DNA of 8,502 bases from positions 1 through 8,502 of the forward strand of contig CAAGKZ010000034.1 in the NCBI GenBank assembly GCA_900770665.1, read 5' to 3'. The notes under the pieces are model-generated. The model searched no databases, was not told the origin of the DNA, and saw only the letters and a program-made list of their open reading frames with translations. Position 1 is the first letter of the stretch, and each line of letters begins with the position of its first letter. Source of the DNA: Bacteroidaceae bacterium (GTDB lineage Bacteria; Bacteroidota; Bacteroidia; Bacteroidales; Bacteroidaceae). The translations under genes and the position numbers were made by a program. Shown piece after piece: positions 1 to 6,226 of the stretch.

Positions 1-663
1 AAAAAGAAGGTTGAATCGGCAAGTGACGTACAGTTGAAGATTGACGAGAACACCATTGCATTCATTGAACGGTACGAGAACCGTAACAACACCGGATGGC
101 GTTTCATGCTCGACAAGTTCGAGGACAAGAAGCTTGTCTCGCACATGGAGGCAAGAACAATCACATAAAACCCAGACAGGCCGGGAGTGTGGACAGCACG
201 CCATTGGAGAATACGCGAGCTGTACGATGACAAGGAGATTATAAGGGAAAGCAGAAAAGAGCCCCTGGACACACTGTTGGGCATTGAACCCGGTGACTTC
301 CTCATTTCCGAGGGTCAGCAGGAGACCATGACGACACCCGAGCTGAGCAACTACATAGACAAACAGAAAGAGAAAGGTTTTGCAAACACCAAGAGCTTTG
401 AGATTGAGTACCACAAGCGCATTGCAATGTCATTTGCAGCATTCATCCTCACCGTCATCGGTGTCTCACTCTCCTCAAGGAAAGCAAAAGGCGGAATGGG
501 ATTGTCATTGGGAATAGGTCTTGCACTTAGCTTCTCGTACATCGTGTTCCAGAGTATTTCATCGGCCTTCGCCGACCAGATGCCCATAGTGCTCTCGGCC
601 TGGCTGCCAAATATAATTTATTCAGTAATAGCAATAGTCCTTTATATAAAGGCACCAAAATAA
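1..663 (+). pseudogene. LptF/LptG-family LPS export permease, C-terminal part, with in-frame TAA
   Basis: The reading frame is already open at base 1, so the N-terminal part lies upstream. It reads through periplasmic-domain sequence to a TAA at 166-168 and continues in the same frame to 661-663. Across the stop the protein is coherent: residues MEARTIT, the stop, then a stretch containing GVWTARHWRIREL, so one base change from TAC or TAT (Tyr) explains it. The tail has the family's closing features: a TPEL...YIDKQKEKGFANTK segment, then EYHKRIA, then three membrane helices at about 421-474, 493-558 and 583-645. LptF and LptG form the inner-membrane half of the LptB2FGC transporter, which extracts LPS for export to the outer membrane. 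Which paralogue this is cannot be decided. A GTG at 187 could head a 158-residue fragment, but this would begin inside a domain. The stop may be a real mutation or a sequencing or assembly error; the gene is usually essential, which favours an error or a second copy. Confidence 0.8.
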
Positions 664-852
664 GAAGTTGTTTAATTTTATGTCCTTGAAATTTTTATAG
701 AACTTTTTTAGAATGTTTTTCATTTTTTCAAAGGCGCATAGCGGGCTATGTAACTGCGAAAAAGGGAAAAACAGGCAAAAAAGGGCATAAAAAGACAAGC
801 ACTTCTTACGTAAAAAGTAAATATATTTTTGAAAGAAAATTGAACAACTTCT
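663..852. mobile_element. MITE-like element with 17-bp terminal inverted repeats
   Basis: The left end AGAAGTTGTTTAATTTT (663-679) and the reverse complement of the right end, AGAAGTTGTTCAATTTT (836-852), match at 16 of 17 bases. AAAATA directly flanks both ends (657-662 and 853-858), as expected of a target-site duplication, although its A-rich sequence weakens that evidence. The 190-bp interior is AT-rich and has no gene. It contains a perfect hairpin, CATAGC-GG-GCTATG (737-750), and a near-palindrome at 801-818. The element sits exactly between the permease stop codon and the helicase start codon. No transposase is present, so it would be non-autonomous. I cannot name its family from memory. 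Confidence 0.6.
801..831 (+). promoter_or_regulatory. Candidate promoter and palindrome inside the MITE-like element
   Basis: TATTTTTG at 824-831 fits the Bacteroidetes -7 consensus TAnnTTTG and lies 26 nt before the helicase start. The matching -33 element is weak: TTC at 803-805, 18 nt upstream, instead of TTG or TTTG. The 18-nt near-palindrome at 801-818, centred on TTACGTAA with one mismatched pair, overlaps that position and could be a protein site or small hairpin. If used, the promoter would be supplied by the inserted element. This is inference from consensus matching only. Confidence 0.3.
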
Positions 853-857
853 AAAAT

Positions 858-2318
858 ATGTATTTTACAGATTTTGATTTTGAAGACGAAGTGCTCGATG
901 CACTCGATGCCATGCGCTTCGAAAAGTGTACTCCCATTCAGGAGCAGACACTTGAGCCCCTGATGGAGGGACGCGACCTCATTGGCGTGGCGCAGACCGG
1001 AACTGGCAAGACAGCTGCATACCTGCTGCCTGTGCTCAACAAGCTATGCCGTGGCGGTTACCCCGAGGATGCCATAAACTGCATTGTCATGGCTCCCACT
1101 CGCGAGCTTGCACAGCAGATTGACCGCCAGCTCGAGGGTTTCACCTATTTCATGAACGTGTCGAGCGTTGCCGTATATGGCGGAAACGACGGACAACGCT
1201 ATGAGCAGGAGCTCCGTGGCATGGCAAAGGGAGCCGACATCATTGTTGCCACTCCCGGCCGACTCATCAGCCACATAAACCTGGGCAACATTGACCTCTC
1301 AAAGGTATCATTCTTCATCCTTGACGAGGCCGACCGTATGCTTGACATGGGTTTCTACAACGACATCATGACCATTGCCAAGCAGTTGCCAAAAGAGCGC
1401 CAGACAATGCTCTTCTCGGCAACCATGCCACAGGAGATACGCAAATTGGCAAGCGACATCCTAATCGACCCGTTGCAGATTACCCTTGCACTGGCAAAGC
1501 CCGCTGACGGCATCACGCAGCAGGCCTACATCTGCCACGAGGGACAGAAACTGGGCATCATAAACAGCATCTTCGACAACGAGAGCAGCGAGAGAGTCAT
1601 CCTCTTTGCATCGCGCAAGACAAAGGTAAAGGAGATTTCGCACACGCTCAAGAAGCATGGTTTCAATGTAGGCGAGATGCACAGCGACCTGTCGCAGAGC
1701 GAGCGCGACGAAATCATGTTCCAGTACAAGAGCCGTAAGATTGACATGATTGTGGCAACGGACATCCTTGCACGCGGCATTGACATCGACGACATACGCA
1801 TTGTCATCAACTACGACGTGCCACGCGACTGCGACGACTACATTCACCGCATAGGCCGCACAGCACGTGCAGGCACCAAAGGACGCGCCATAACACTTGT
1901 GAACGTCGAGGACCAGGAGTACTTCAAGCGCATTGAGGATTTCATTGAGCAGGATGTACCCAAGATGGAGCTCCCGGCTGCACTTGGCGAGGCGCCTGCC
2001 TACGAGCCAAAGGGCAAACAGAAAGGTGGCAAGCCACGACGCAGCGGAGGCGGCAACAAGGAGAAGCGTGGCGGCAACGACCGCAAGAGAAACAACCGCA
2101 AACGTGGCGGTAAACCGGCTGGTGGCGAGAACCCACAGGCTGCAAAACCTGCAAACAGCGAGAAACCGAAAGAGACAACACCTGTTGCAACGCCACAGAA
2201 CGGCGCTCCAAAGCAGCAGGGCGAAAAGCCCAAGCGCCGCCGTCCGCACCACCGCCGCAGAAAACCCGGCAATGCAAAGGGTGGCGAAGGCACAGCACCC
2301 GTGGCTGAGAATAAATAA
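858..2318 (+). CDS. DEAD-box ATP-dependent RNA helicase (RhlE-like) with basic C-terminal tail
   Basis: This is a cytoplasmic ATP-dependent RNA helicase of 486 residues. All core motifs are intact and in order: Q motif (F21 to Q28), motif I AQTGTGKT (45-52), Ia PTRELA (80-85), GG (108-109), Ib TPGR (132-135), II DEAD (156-159), III SAT (187-189), IV VILFAS (247-252), V TDILARGID (301-309) and VI HRIGRTAR (330-337). From about residue 384 a disordered Gly/Lys/Arg/Pro-rich tail begins and ends with an RRRPHHRRRK cluster; such tails bind RNA non-specifically in RhlE-type and related helicases. The family acts in ribosome assembly, RNA turnover and cold growth; the exact role here is inferred. 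The start at 858 has no Shine-Dalgarno sequence, normal for Bacteroidetes, and its A is the last base of the flanking AAAATA. The next gene follows after 9 nt, suggesting co-transcription. Confidence 0.95.
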   Translation: MYFTDFDFEDEVLDALDAMRFEKCTPIQEQTLEPLMEGRDLIGVAQTGTGKTAAYLLPVLNKLCRGGYPEDAINCIVMAPTRELAQQIDRQLEGFTYFMNVSSVAVYGGNDGQRYEQELRGMAKGADIIVATPGRLISHINLGNIDLSKVSFFILDEADRMLDMGFYNDIMTIAKQLPKERQTMLFSATMPQEIRKLASDILIDPLQITLALAKPADGITQQAYICHEGQKLGIINSIFDNESSERVILFASRKTKVKEISHTLKKHGFNVGEMHSDLSQSERDEIMFQYKSRKIDMIVATDILARGIDIDDIRIVINYDVPRDCDDYIHRIGRTARAGTKGRAITLVNVEDQEYFKRIEDFIEQDVPKMELPAALGEAPAYEPKGKQKGGKPRRSGGGNKEKRGGNDRKRNNRKRGGKPAGGENPQAAKPANSEKPKETTPVATPQNGAPKQQGEKPKRRRPHHRRRKPGNAKGGEGTAPVAENK

Positions 2319-2327
2319 GGAAAGACA

Positions 2328-2846
2328 ATGGCAATAATAAGAGAAATACGCGGATTCAAGCCCACTATTGGCAATGAATGTTTCATCGCCGAGACGGCAG
2401 CTGTAATTGGCGACGTTACAATTGGCGACAACTGCTCCATCTGGTATGGCACAGTGCTGCGTGGCGATGTAAACAGCATCACCATCGGCAACAATGTCAA
2501 TATACAGGACGGTGCCGTGGTGCACACCCTCTATCAGCGCTCAAAGACCATAATCGGCGACAATGTATCAATAGGTCACAATGCCACCATTCATGGTGCC
2601 ACCATCGAGAGCAACAGCCTCATTGGCATGGGTGCAACGGTGCTTGACAATGCTGTCGTAGAGAGCGGAGCCATTGTTGCAGCCAACGCACTGGTGACAT
2701 CGGGCATGCGCGTGGAAAGCGGCTGGATATATGCCGGTGTACCCGCAAAGAAGATTAAAGAAGTAAGCCCCGAGCAACAAAAGGATATTGTCGAGCGCAT
2801 TGCCAATGATTATATAATGTATGCTTCGTGGTACAAAACGAACTGA
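2328..2846 (+). CDS. Gamma-class carbonic anhydrase / hexapeptide-repeat protein (YrdA/PaaY-like)
   Basis: This is a 172-residue cytoplasmic protein of the left-handed beta-helix family. Hexapeptide-type repeats (IGDVTIGDNCSI, ITIGNNVNI, IIGDNVSIGHN and so on) run from about residue 12 to 125, and an amphipathic helix closes the chain (about 147-170). The three histidines that bind the metal across the trimer interface in gamma-carbonic anhydrases are present: H66, H84 and H89. The partner residues R45, D47 and Q60 match conserved Arg, Asp and Gln of the archaeal Cam enzyme. The acidic loop of Cam is absent, as in most bacterial YrdA/PaaY-type members, so true CO2 hydration is not assured. 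The length is normal for the family. The ATG at 2328 follows a purine-rich AGGAAAG (2318-2324) and lies 9 nt after the helicase stop, so the two genes probably share an mRNA without an obvious functional link. Confidence 0.9.
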   Translation: MAIIREIRGFKPTIGNECFIAETAAVIGDVTIGDNCSIWYGTVLRGDVNSITIGNNVNIQDGAVVHTLYQRSKTIIGDNVSIGHNATIHGATIESNSLIGMGATVLDNAVVESGAIVAANALVTSGMRVESGWIYAGVPAKKIKEVSPEQQKDIVERIANDYIMYASWYKTN

Positions 2847-2877
2847 AAACGGAAAACTGAGAACTGAAAGCTGCGGT
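2843..2877. repeat. Five tandem degenerate heptamers, C(T/G)GAAAN type (left array)
   Basis: Starting inside the anhydrase stop codon there are five consecutive 7-nt units: CTGAAAA, CGGAAAA, CTGAGAA, CTGAAAG and CTGCGGT. They are the reverse complement, in type, of the units at 2934-2968. CGGAAAACTGA (2850-2860) pairs perfectly with 2937-2947. The arrays could fold into a long hairpin at the 3' end of the helicase/anhydrase transcript. Confidence 0.6.
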
Positions 2878-2933
2878 TAAAGGTGAAAACGAAGTTTCAA
2901 CAATGCATAGTCAAAGGTTAAAACTAAAATAAG

Positions 2934-2968
2934 TTTTCAGTTTTCCGATTTCCGATTTCAGCTTTCCG
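2934..2968. repeat. Five tandem degenerate heptamers, NTTTC(A/C)G type (right array)
   Basis: Five head-to-tail 7-nt units, TTTTCAG, TTTTCCG, ATTTCCG, ATTTCAG and CTTTCCG, fill 2934-2968, inverted relative to the array at 2843-2877. The 56 nt between the arrays hold only a small TGAAA/TTTCA stem (2884-2899) and two GGTTAAA copies. The array ends 37 nt before the peptidase start, so it lies in the region where a promoter or leader would be expected. Confidence 0.6.
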
Positions 2969-3005
2969 CTTAACACAAGAAGATTATAAATTTAAATAAA
3001 CCATT

Positions 3006-5210
3006 ATGAAACACCTATTTTCACTACTCACACTCGTTGTGATGTCACTCTCGGCCATTGCGGGCGACAAGGTGACACTCAACGATGTAATGTATGGCGG
3101 TTACTGGCCGCAGACATACGCTGCCATCAAGCCAATGGCCGATGGCGTTCACTTTGCACGTATGAGCGACGACCGAAGCCTCATTCTCAAAGGCTCGTTC
3201 AAGAACGGTGCAATCGTCGATACCCTCTTCAATGCTGCAACTGCACGTGGCTTTGAGCAGAAGTACATCGACGGCTACCAGTTCTCGCCCGACGAGCAAC
3301 TCATCCTTTTGCAAACAAAGACAAAGGGCATCTACCGCAACTCGTTCACAGCCGAGCACTACATCTACAGCCGCAAGAACAACAAGGTTGAGCCATTGTC
3401 ACAGAACGGCGCACAGCAGGTACCCAAGTTCTCGCCCGACGGCACCATGATTGCCTTTGTGCGCGACAACAACCTGTTCCTTGTGAAGCTCATGTTCAAC
3501 AACGCCGAGTCACAGATTACCACCGACGGCGAGTTCCGCAAGATTATCAACGGAATCCCCGATTGGGTGAATGAGGAGGAGTTCATGAACAACTGCTCAT
3601 ACGACTTCAGCGCCGACAGCAAGATGATCGCATACATCAAGTACGACGAGAGTGAGGTTATGATGTACGACATGCCAATGTACATCCCAACCGGCGCTCC
3701 AAACACTGAATATGATGATTTCTGCGCCCCATACAGTTTCAAATACCCTGTTGCAGGTGCTGCAAACTCAAAACTCTCGGTTCACTCATACGACATCAAG
3801 AGCCGCGTCACACGCAAACTTAATGTAAATATCCCCGAGGAGGGCTACATCCCACGCATCAAGTTCACCAAGAACCCCGATGTGCTTGCCGTGCTCACCC
3901 TTAACCGCCACCAGAGCATCCTGGAAATCCAGGCCGTGAACCCACGCTCGGGCAACAGCAAGACCATCCTGCGCGAGGAGAGCGACACCTACCTCAACGA
4001 ACAGGTATACACAGGCATCGAGTTCTATGACAAACATTTTGTATTCCAGAGCGAGCGTAGCGGCTACAACCATCTCTACCTCTACACCATCGACGGTATC
4101 CTTGTACGCCCAATCACAAAAGGAGAGTTCGAGGTAAAGCACTTCTATGGCTGGGACAGCAACAAGAACGAGTTCTACTACTCAAGCAACGAGGGCAGCC
4201 CATTGCGCGAGTATGTATATAAGGTAAACGCAAAAGGCAAGAAGACAAAGCTCACCGCCAAGGAGGGAACAAACAGCGCTGTGTTCAGCACGGGAATGAA
4301 GTACTTCATCAACACCCACTCAAGCATCAACACCCCACACACCGTTACCACAAACGACAACAACGGAAAAGTGATAAAGACTCTCATTGACAATGCCAAC
4401 CTCAAGGAGCGCCTTGCAAAGTTCAACATGCCAACCAAGGAGTTCTTCACATTCAAGACAACCGACGGCGTTGAGCTCAACGGCTGGATGGTGAAGCCCG
4501 CCGACTTTGACGCAAGCAAGAAGTATCCCGTGGTAATGTTCCAGTACAGCGGCCCCTACTCACAGCAAGTACACGACAGCTGGTATCTGGGTAACTACGG
4601 CAATGCAATGTTCGAGAGCTACATGGCAGGCGAAGGCTTCATCATGGTATGCGTTGACGGTCGCGGTACAGGCGGACGCGGTACAGAGTTCGGCAAGTGC
4701 ACCTACCTGAACATCGGTAAGTACGAGCCCGCCGACCAGGTCGAGACAGCGAAGTACCTGGGTTCACTCCCCTACGTTGACAAGGAGAACATCGGCATCT
4801 GGGGCTGGAGCTTCGGTGGTTACAATACCCTCATGTCAATGAGCCAGGACGAGGCTGTGTTCAAGGCAGGTGTTGCAGTGGCAGCCCCAACAGACTGGCG
4901 TTTCTATGACACAGTATATACCGAACGCTACATGCGTACTCCAAAGGAGAACAAAGAGGGTTACGATGCCGGCTCGGCAATAGTGAACGTGAACAAGCTG
5001 AGCGGTAACCTGTTGCTCATCCACGGCACAGCCGACGATAACGTACATCTGCGCAATATGATTCGTTACACACACGCCCTGACACAGGCAAACAAAAAGT
5101 TTGAGATGGCGCTCTACCCCGACAGCAACCACAGTATCTACTATGGCAACAACACACGCTATCATCTCTTTGAGAAGATTGCAGAGTTCTTCAAGGCGAA
5201 CTTGAAGTAA
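3006..5210 (+). CDS. Dipeptidyl peptidase IV (S9B prolyl oligopeptidase family), secreted
   Basis: This enzyme removes N-terminal X-Pro or X-Ala dipeptides from peptides; in Bacteroidales it works in the periplasm or at the cell surface in protein and peptide use. The 734-residue chain starts with a Sec signal peptide (K2, hydrophobic 4-18, likely cleavage after AIA-G20 or nearby). A beta-propeller domain (about 30-470) contains DWVNEEEF; E191 and E192 match the Glu205/Glu206 pair of human DPP4 that holds the substrate amino terminus. The alpha/beta-hydrolase domain (about 475-734) has the nucleophile S602 in GWSFGGY, D677 in HGTADDNVH, H709 in DSNHS, the oxyanion tyrosine Y514 in YSGP, and the S1-pocket residues Y638 and Y642 in VYTERYM. 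Length is typical of bacterial DPP IV and nothing essential is missing. The start fits the signal peptide and has no clear Shine-Dalgarno sequence. A strong terminator follows 21 nt after the stop, so the gene probably ends its own transcript. Confidence 0.96.
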   Translation: MKHLFSLLTLVVMSLSAIAGDKVTLNDVMYGGYWPQTYAAIKPMADGVHFARMSDDRSLILKGSFKNGAIVDTLFNAATARGFEQKYIDGYQFSPDEQLILLQTKTKGIYRNSFTAEHYIYSRKNNKVEPLSQNGAQQVPKFSPDGTMIAFVRDNNLFLVKLMFNNAESQITTDGEFRKIINGIPDWVNEEEFMNNCSYDFSADSKMIAYIKYDESEVMMYDMPMYIPTGAPNTEYDDFCAPYSFKYPVAGAANSKLSVHSYDIKSRVTRKLNVNIPEEGYIPRIKFTKNPDVLAVLTLNRHQSILEIQAVNPRSGNSKTILREESDTYLNEQVYTGIEFYDKHFVFQSERSGYNHLYLYTIDGILVRPITKGEFEVKHFYGWDSNKNEFYYSSNEGSPLREYVYKVNAKGKKTKLTAKEGTNSAVFSTGMKYFINTHSSINTPHTVTTNDNNGKVIKTLIDNANLKERLAKFNMPTKEFFTFKTTDGVELNGWMVKPADFDASKKYPVVMFQYSGPYSQQVHDSWYLGNYGNAMFESYMAGEGFIMVCVDGRGTGGRGTEFGKCTYLNIGKYEPADQVETAKYLGSLPYVDKENIGIWGWSFGGYNTLMSMSQDEAVFKAGVAVAAPTDWRFYDTVYTERYMRTPKENKEGYDAGSAIVNVNKLSGNLLLIHGTADDNVHLRNMIRYTHALTQANKKFEMALYPDSNHSIYYGNNTRYHLFEKIAEFFKANLK

Positions 5211-5231
5211 CATAAGCAAAAATATATAACG

Positions 5232-5275
5232 AAATTCCACCCATATTTTTATTGATATGGGTGGAATTTGTTTTT
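5232..5275 (+). terminator. Intrinsic terminator of the dipeptidyl peptidase gene
   Basis: A perfect 15-bp stem (AAATTCCACCCATAT at 5232-5246 with its complement at 5255-5269) closes an 8-nt loop and is followed by GTTTTT. It begins 21 nt after the peptidase stop. This is a textbook rho-independent terminator on the + strand. Confidence 0.93.
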
Positions 5276-5319
5276 GGATAATAATATAACGTGAGTTCGA
5301 TATAAGCTAAATCAAATCG

Positions 5320-5352
5320 CGAACCTGTCATCCTGACGGTAGGAAGGATCTC
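5320..5352 (+). repeat. TGTCATCCTGA-type dispersed repeat, forward copy
   Basis: The copy begins CGAACCTGTCATCCTGA and ends GAAGGATCTC. It matches the reverse complement of 5479-5513 over 17 nt at one end and 10 nt at the other, with a diverged centre. From memory, repeats of this wording are scattered in intergenic DNA of many Bacteroidetes; that cannot be checked here. Confidence 0.7.
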
Positions 5353-5377
5353 GAAAGATTTTGATTGAGATACTTCA

Positions 5378-5420
5378 CTGCGTTCAGACGTGTTGTTGAG
5401 GGCTTACCCGAAAAATGACA
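5378..5420 (+). repeat. 43-bp direct repeat, copy 1
   Basis: This segment, which contains TTGTTGAGGGCTTACCCG, recurs at 5696-5738 with 4 differences in 43 bases and no gaps. The copies are 318 bp apart and enclose the opposed repeat units and the palindrome at 5603-5680. Confidence 0.75.
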
Positions 5421-5431
5421 AGTTCGCGGAG

Positions 5432-5461
5432 TTGTCATATCGACCGTATGGGAGATATCTC
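5432..5461 (+). repeat. TTGTCATATCGACCG variant of the dispersed repeat
   Basis: This unit starts TTGTCATATCGACCG and ends GAGATATCTC. It keeps the frame of the TGTCATCCTGA...GGATCTC units but with a different core, so it looks like a diverged relative. It lies between the two opposed copies. Confidence 0.45.
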
Positions 5462-5478
5462 TTTTTCAAGTTGCTTTT

Positions 5479-5513
5479 GAGATCCTTCGGCTTCGCTCAG
5501 GATGACAGGTTCG
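5479..5513 (-). repeat. TGTCATCCTGA-type dispersed repeat, inverted copy
   Basis: Read on the - strand it is a fuller version of the unit at 5320-5352: CGAACCTGTCATCCTGA, then a GCGAAGCC centre, then GAAGGATCTC. The two copies face each other across about 125 nt and could pair. Both are short, non-coding and outside any operon. Confidence 0.7.
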
Positions 5514-5517
5514 TGGA

Positions 5518-5557
5518 CTTGTCATACTGAACGGAGCAAAGTGCAGTGAAGTATCTC
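5518..5557 (+). repeat. TTGTCATACTGAACGGAG variant of the dispersed repeat
   Basis: It begins CTTGTCATACTGAACGGAG and ends GCAGTGAAGTATCTC. The last 15 bases occur inverted at 5366-5380 (GAGATACTTCACTGC), giving a second opposed pair nested with the first. Confidence 0.55.
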
Positions 5558-5602
5558 TTGATATGCCTGCGGGAGATTTTTCCGCTGTTTTAGAGATACA
5601 TT

Positions 5603-5680
5603 GACAACACGCGCTTGTCGCAACCCACGCGGCAACACCTTCAGCGTTGCTATGCGTGACCTATTGCTGCGCGTGCTGTC
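5603..5680. repeat. Nested palindrome (78 nt)
   Basis: The outer arms GACAACACGCGC (5603-5614) and GCGCGTGCTGTC (5669-5680) pair at 11 of 12 positions. Inside, CACGC (5627-5631) pairs with GCGTG (5654-5658), and within that CAAC pairs with GTTG. There is no T-tract, so it is not an intrinsic terminator; it resembles a REP-like structured repeat. Confidence 0.5.
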
Positions 5681-5695
5681 GAACTAAACTTTCGA

Positions 5696-5738
5696 CTGCG
5701 CTCAGATGTATTGTTGAGGGCTTGCCCGAAAAATGACA
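5696..5738 (+). repeat. 43-bp direct repeat, copy 2
   Basis: This is the second copy of the segment at 5378-5420, with 39 of 43 bases identical. It closes the repeat mosaic; the AT-rich leader region begins shortly afterwards. Confidence 0.75.
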
Positions 5739-5866
5739 CAAACAATGTTTGGGTCAACTGCTATATTATTGCATATTTTTATATACAAACAACAATAACC
5801 CAATTGCATAGTTGATTAATAGTACTAATATATTTATCTTTTTTGCTACTAAGGTATTTTGAATTG

Positions 5867-6107
5867 CACAATACCCCTGTGAGTGTTGTTTTTCCAAAAA
5901 AAACTTTCTACATTTGTGGTGTCAACCGTTAATTCTGTTTGACATAACATTTTGTGAAAGTGTTTTTCGCAAGTCCTTAAATGAAAATGTGGAAGTTTTC
6001 TTGTAGAAAGGATGACACGGAACAACACTCACTTTCGTGTAGATACTTGTGGAAGGGCGCATTCTGCGTCCCGATATCCCATATCTATCCGAGTGTGGGG
6101 TATTGTG
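5867..6107. repeat. Interlocking inverted repeats upstream of the 6227 gene
   Basis: Three sets of arms nest or compete. CACAATACCCC (5867-5877) is the exact reverse complement of 6097-6107. GTGAGTGTTGTT (5879-5890) is that of 6021-6032. CTTTCTACA (5904-5912) is that of 6002-6010. Smaller pairs are TGTCAA/TTGACA (5920-5925 and 5939-5944) and GAAAGTG/CACTTTC (5956-5962 and 6030-6036). The stretch holds the candidate promoter at 5886-5916 but no gene I can support. No direct duplication flanks the outer arms. Confidence 0.6.
5886..5916 (+). promoter_or_regulatory. Candidate Bacteroidetes promoter (-33 TTG, -7 TACATTTG)
   Basis: TACATTTG at 5909-5916 is a full match to the -7 consensus TAnnTTTG. 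TTG at 5886-5888, followed by a T-run, lies 20 nt upstream, the usual distance for the -33 element. It would start transcription near 5922, at the TGTCAA/TTGACA inverted repeat, and give a leader of about 300 nt before the ATG at 6227. Confidence 0.55.
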
Positions 6108-6226
6108 TCGTTTATTTTCTACAGGGTCTTTCCACAACCTTCATTTAGATAAGCGAAAGTCAGCTCCACACTTTCCTTGTATATATACCAATCGTCTTTT
6201 GGAGCCGGGAGATATATGGAAAGCCC

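Larger units (their letters stand above)
5276..5866. other. Gene-free intergenic region built of dispersed repeats
   Basis: No plausible coding frame is present on either strand. From about 5320 to 5738 the region is a patchwork of short repeat units in both orientations. From about 5740 to 5866 it becomes very AT-rich, with only a weak TTATTG/CAATAA stem (5766-5798) and two ATTGCATA copies. It separates the housekeeping block from the AT-rich genes downstream. Confidence 0.8.

Noticed and set aside
187..663. Separate gene starting at GTG 187
   Set aside because: The product would start in the middle of the permease periplasmic domain, and the same frame continues upstream across the single TAA, so it is better read as part of the interrupted gene.
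1461..2525. Long open frame on the - strand opposite the helicase and anhydrase
   Set aside because: It is antisense to two genes with full sets of family motifs; its product is a low-complexity Ala/Val/Leu/Cys string with no domain. It is a shadow of their codon usage.
5867..6107. A second MITE bounded by CACAATACCCC
   Set aside because: The 11-bp ends are perfect, but no direct duplication flanks them and other inverted arms compete for the same sequence, so it is listed as structured repeats only.
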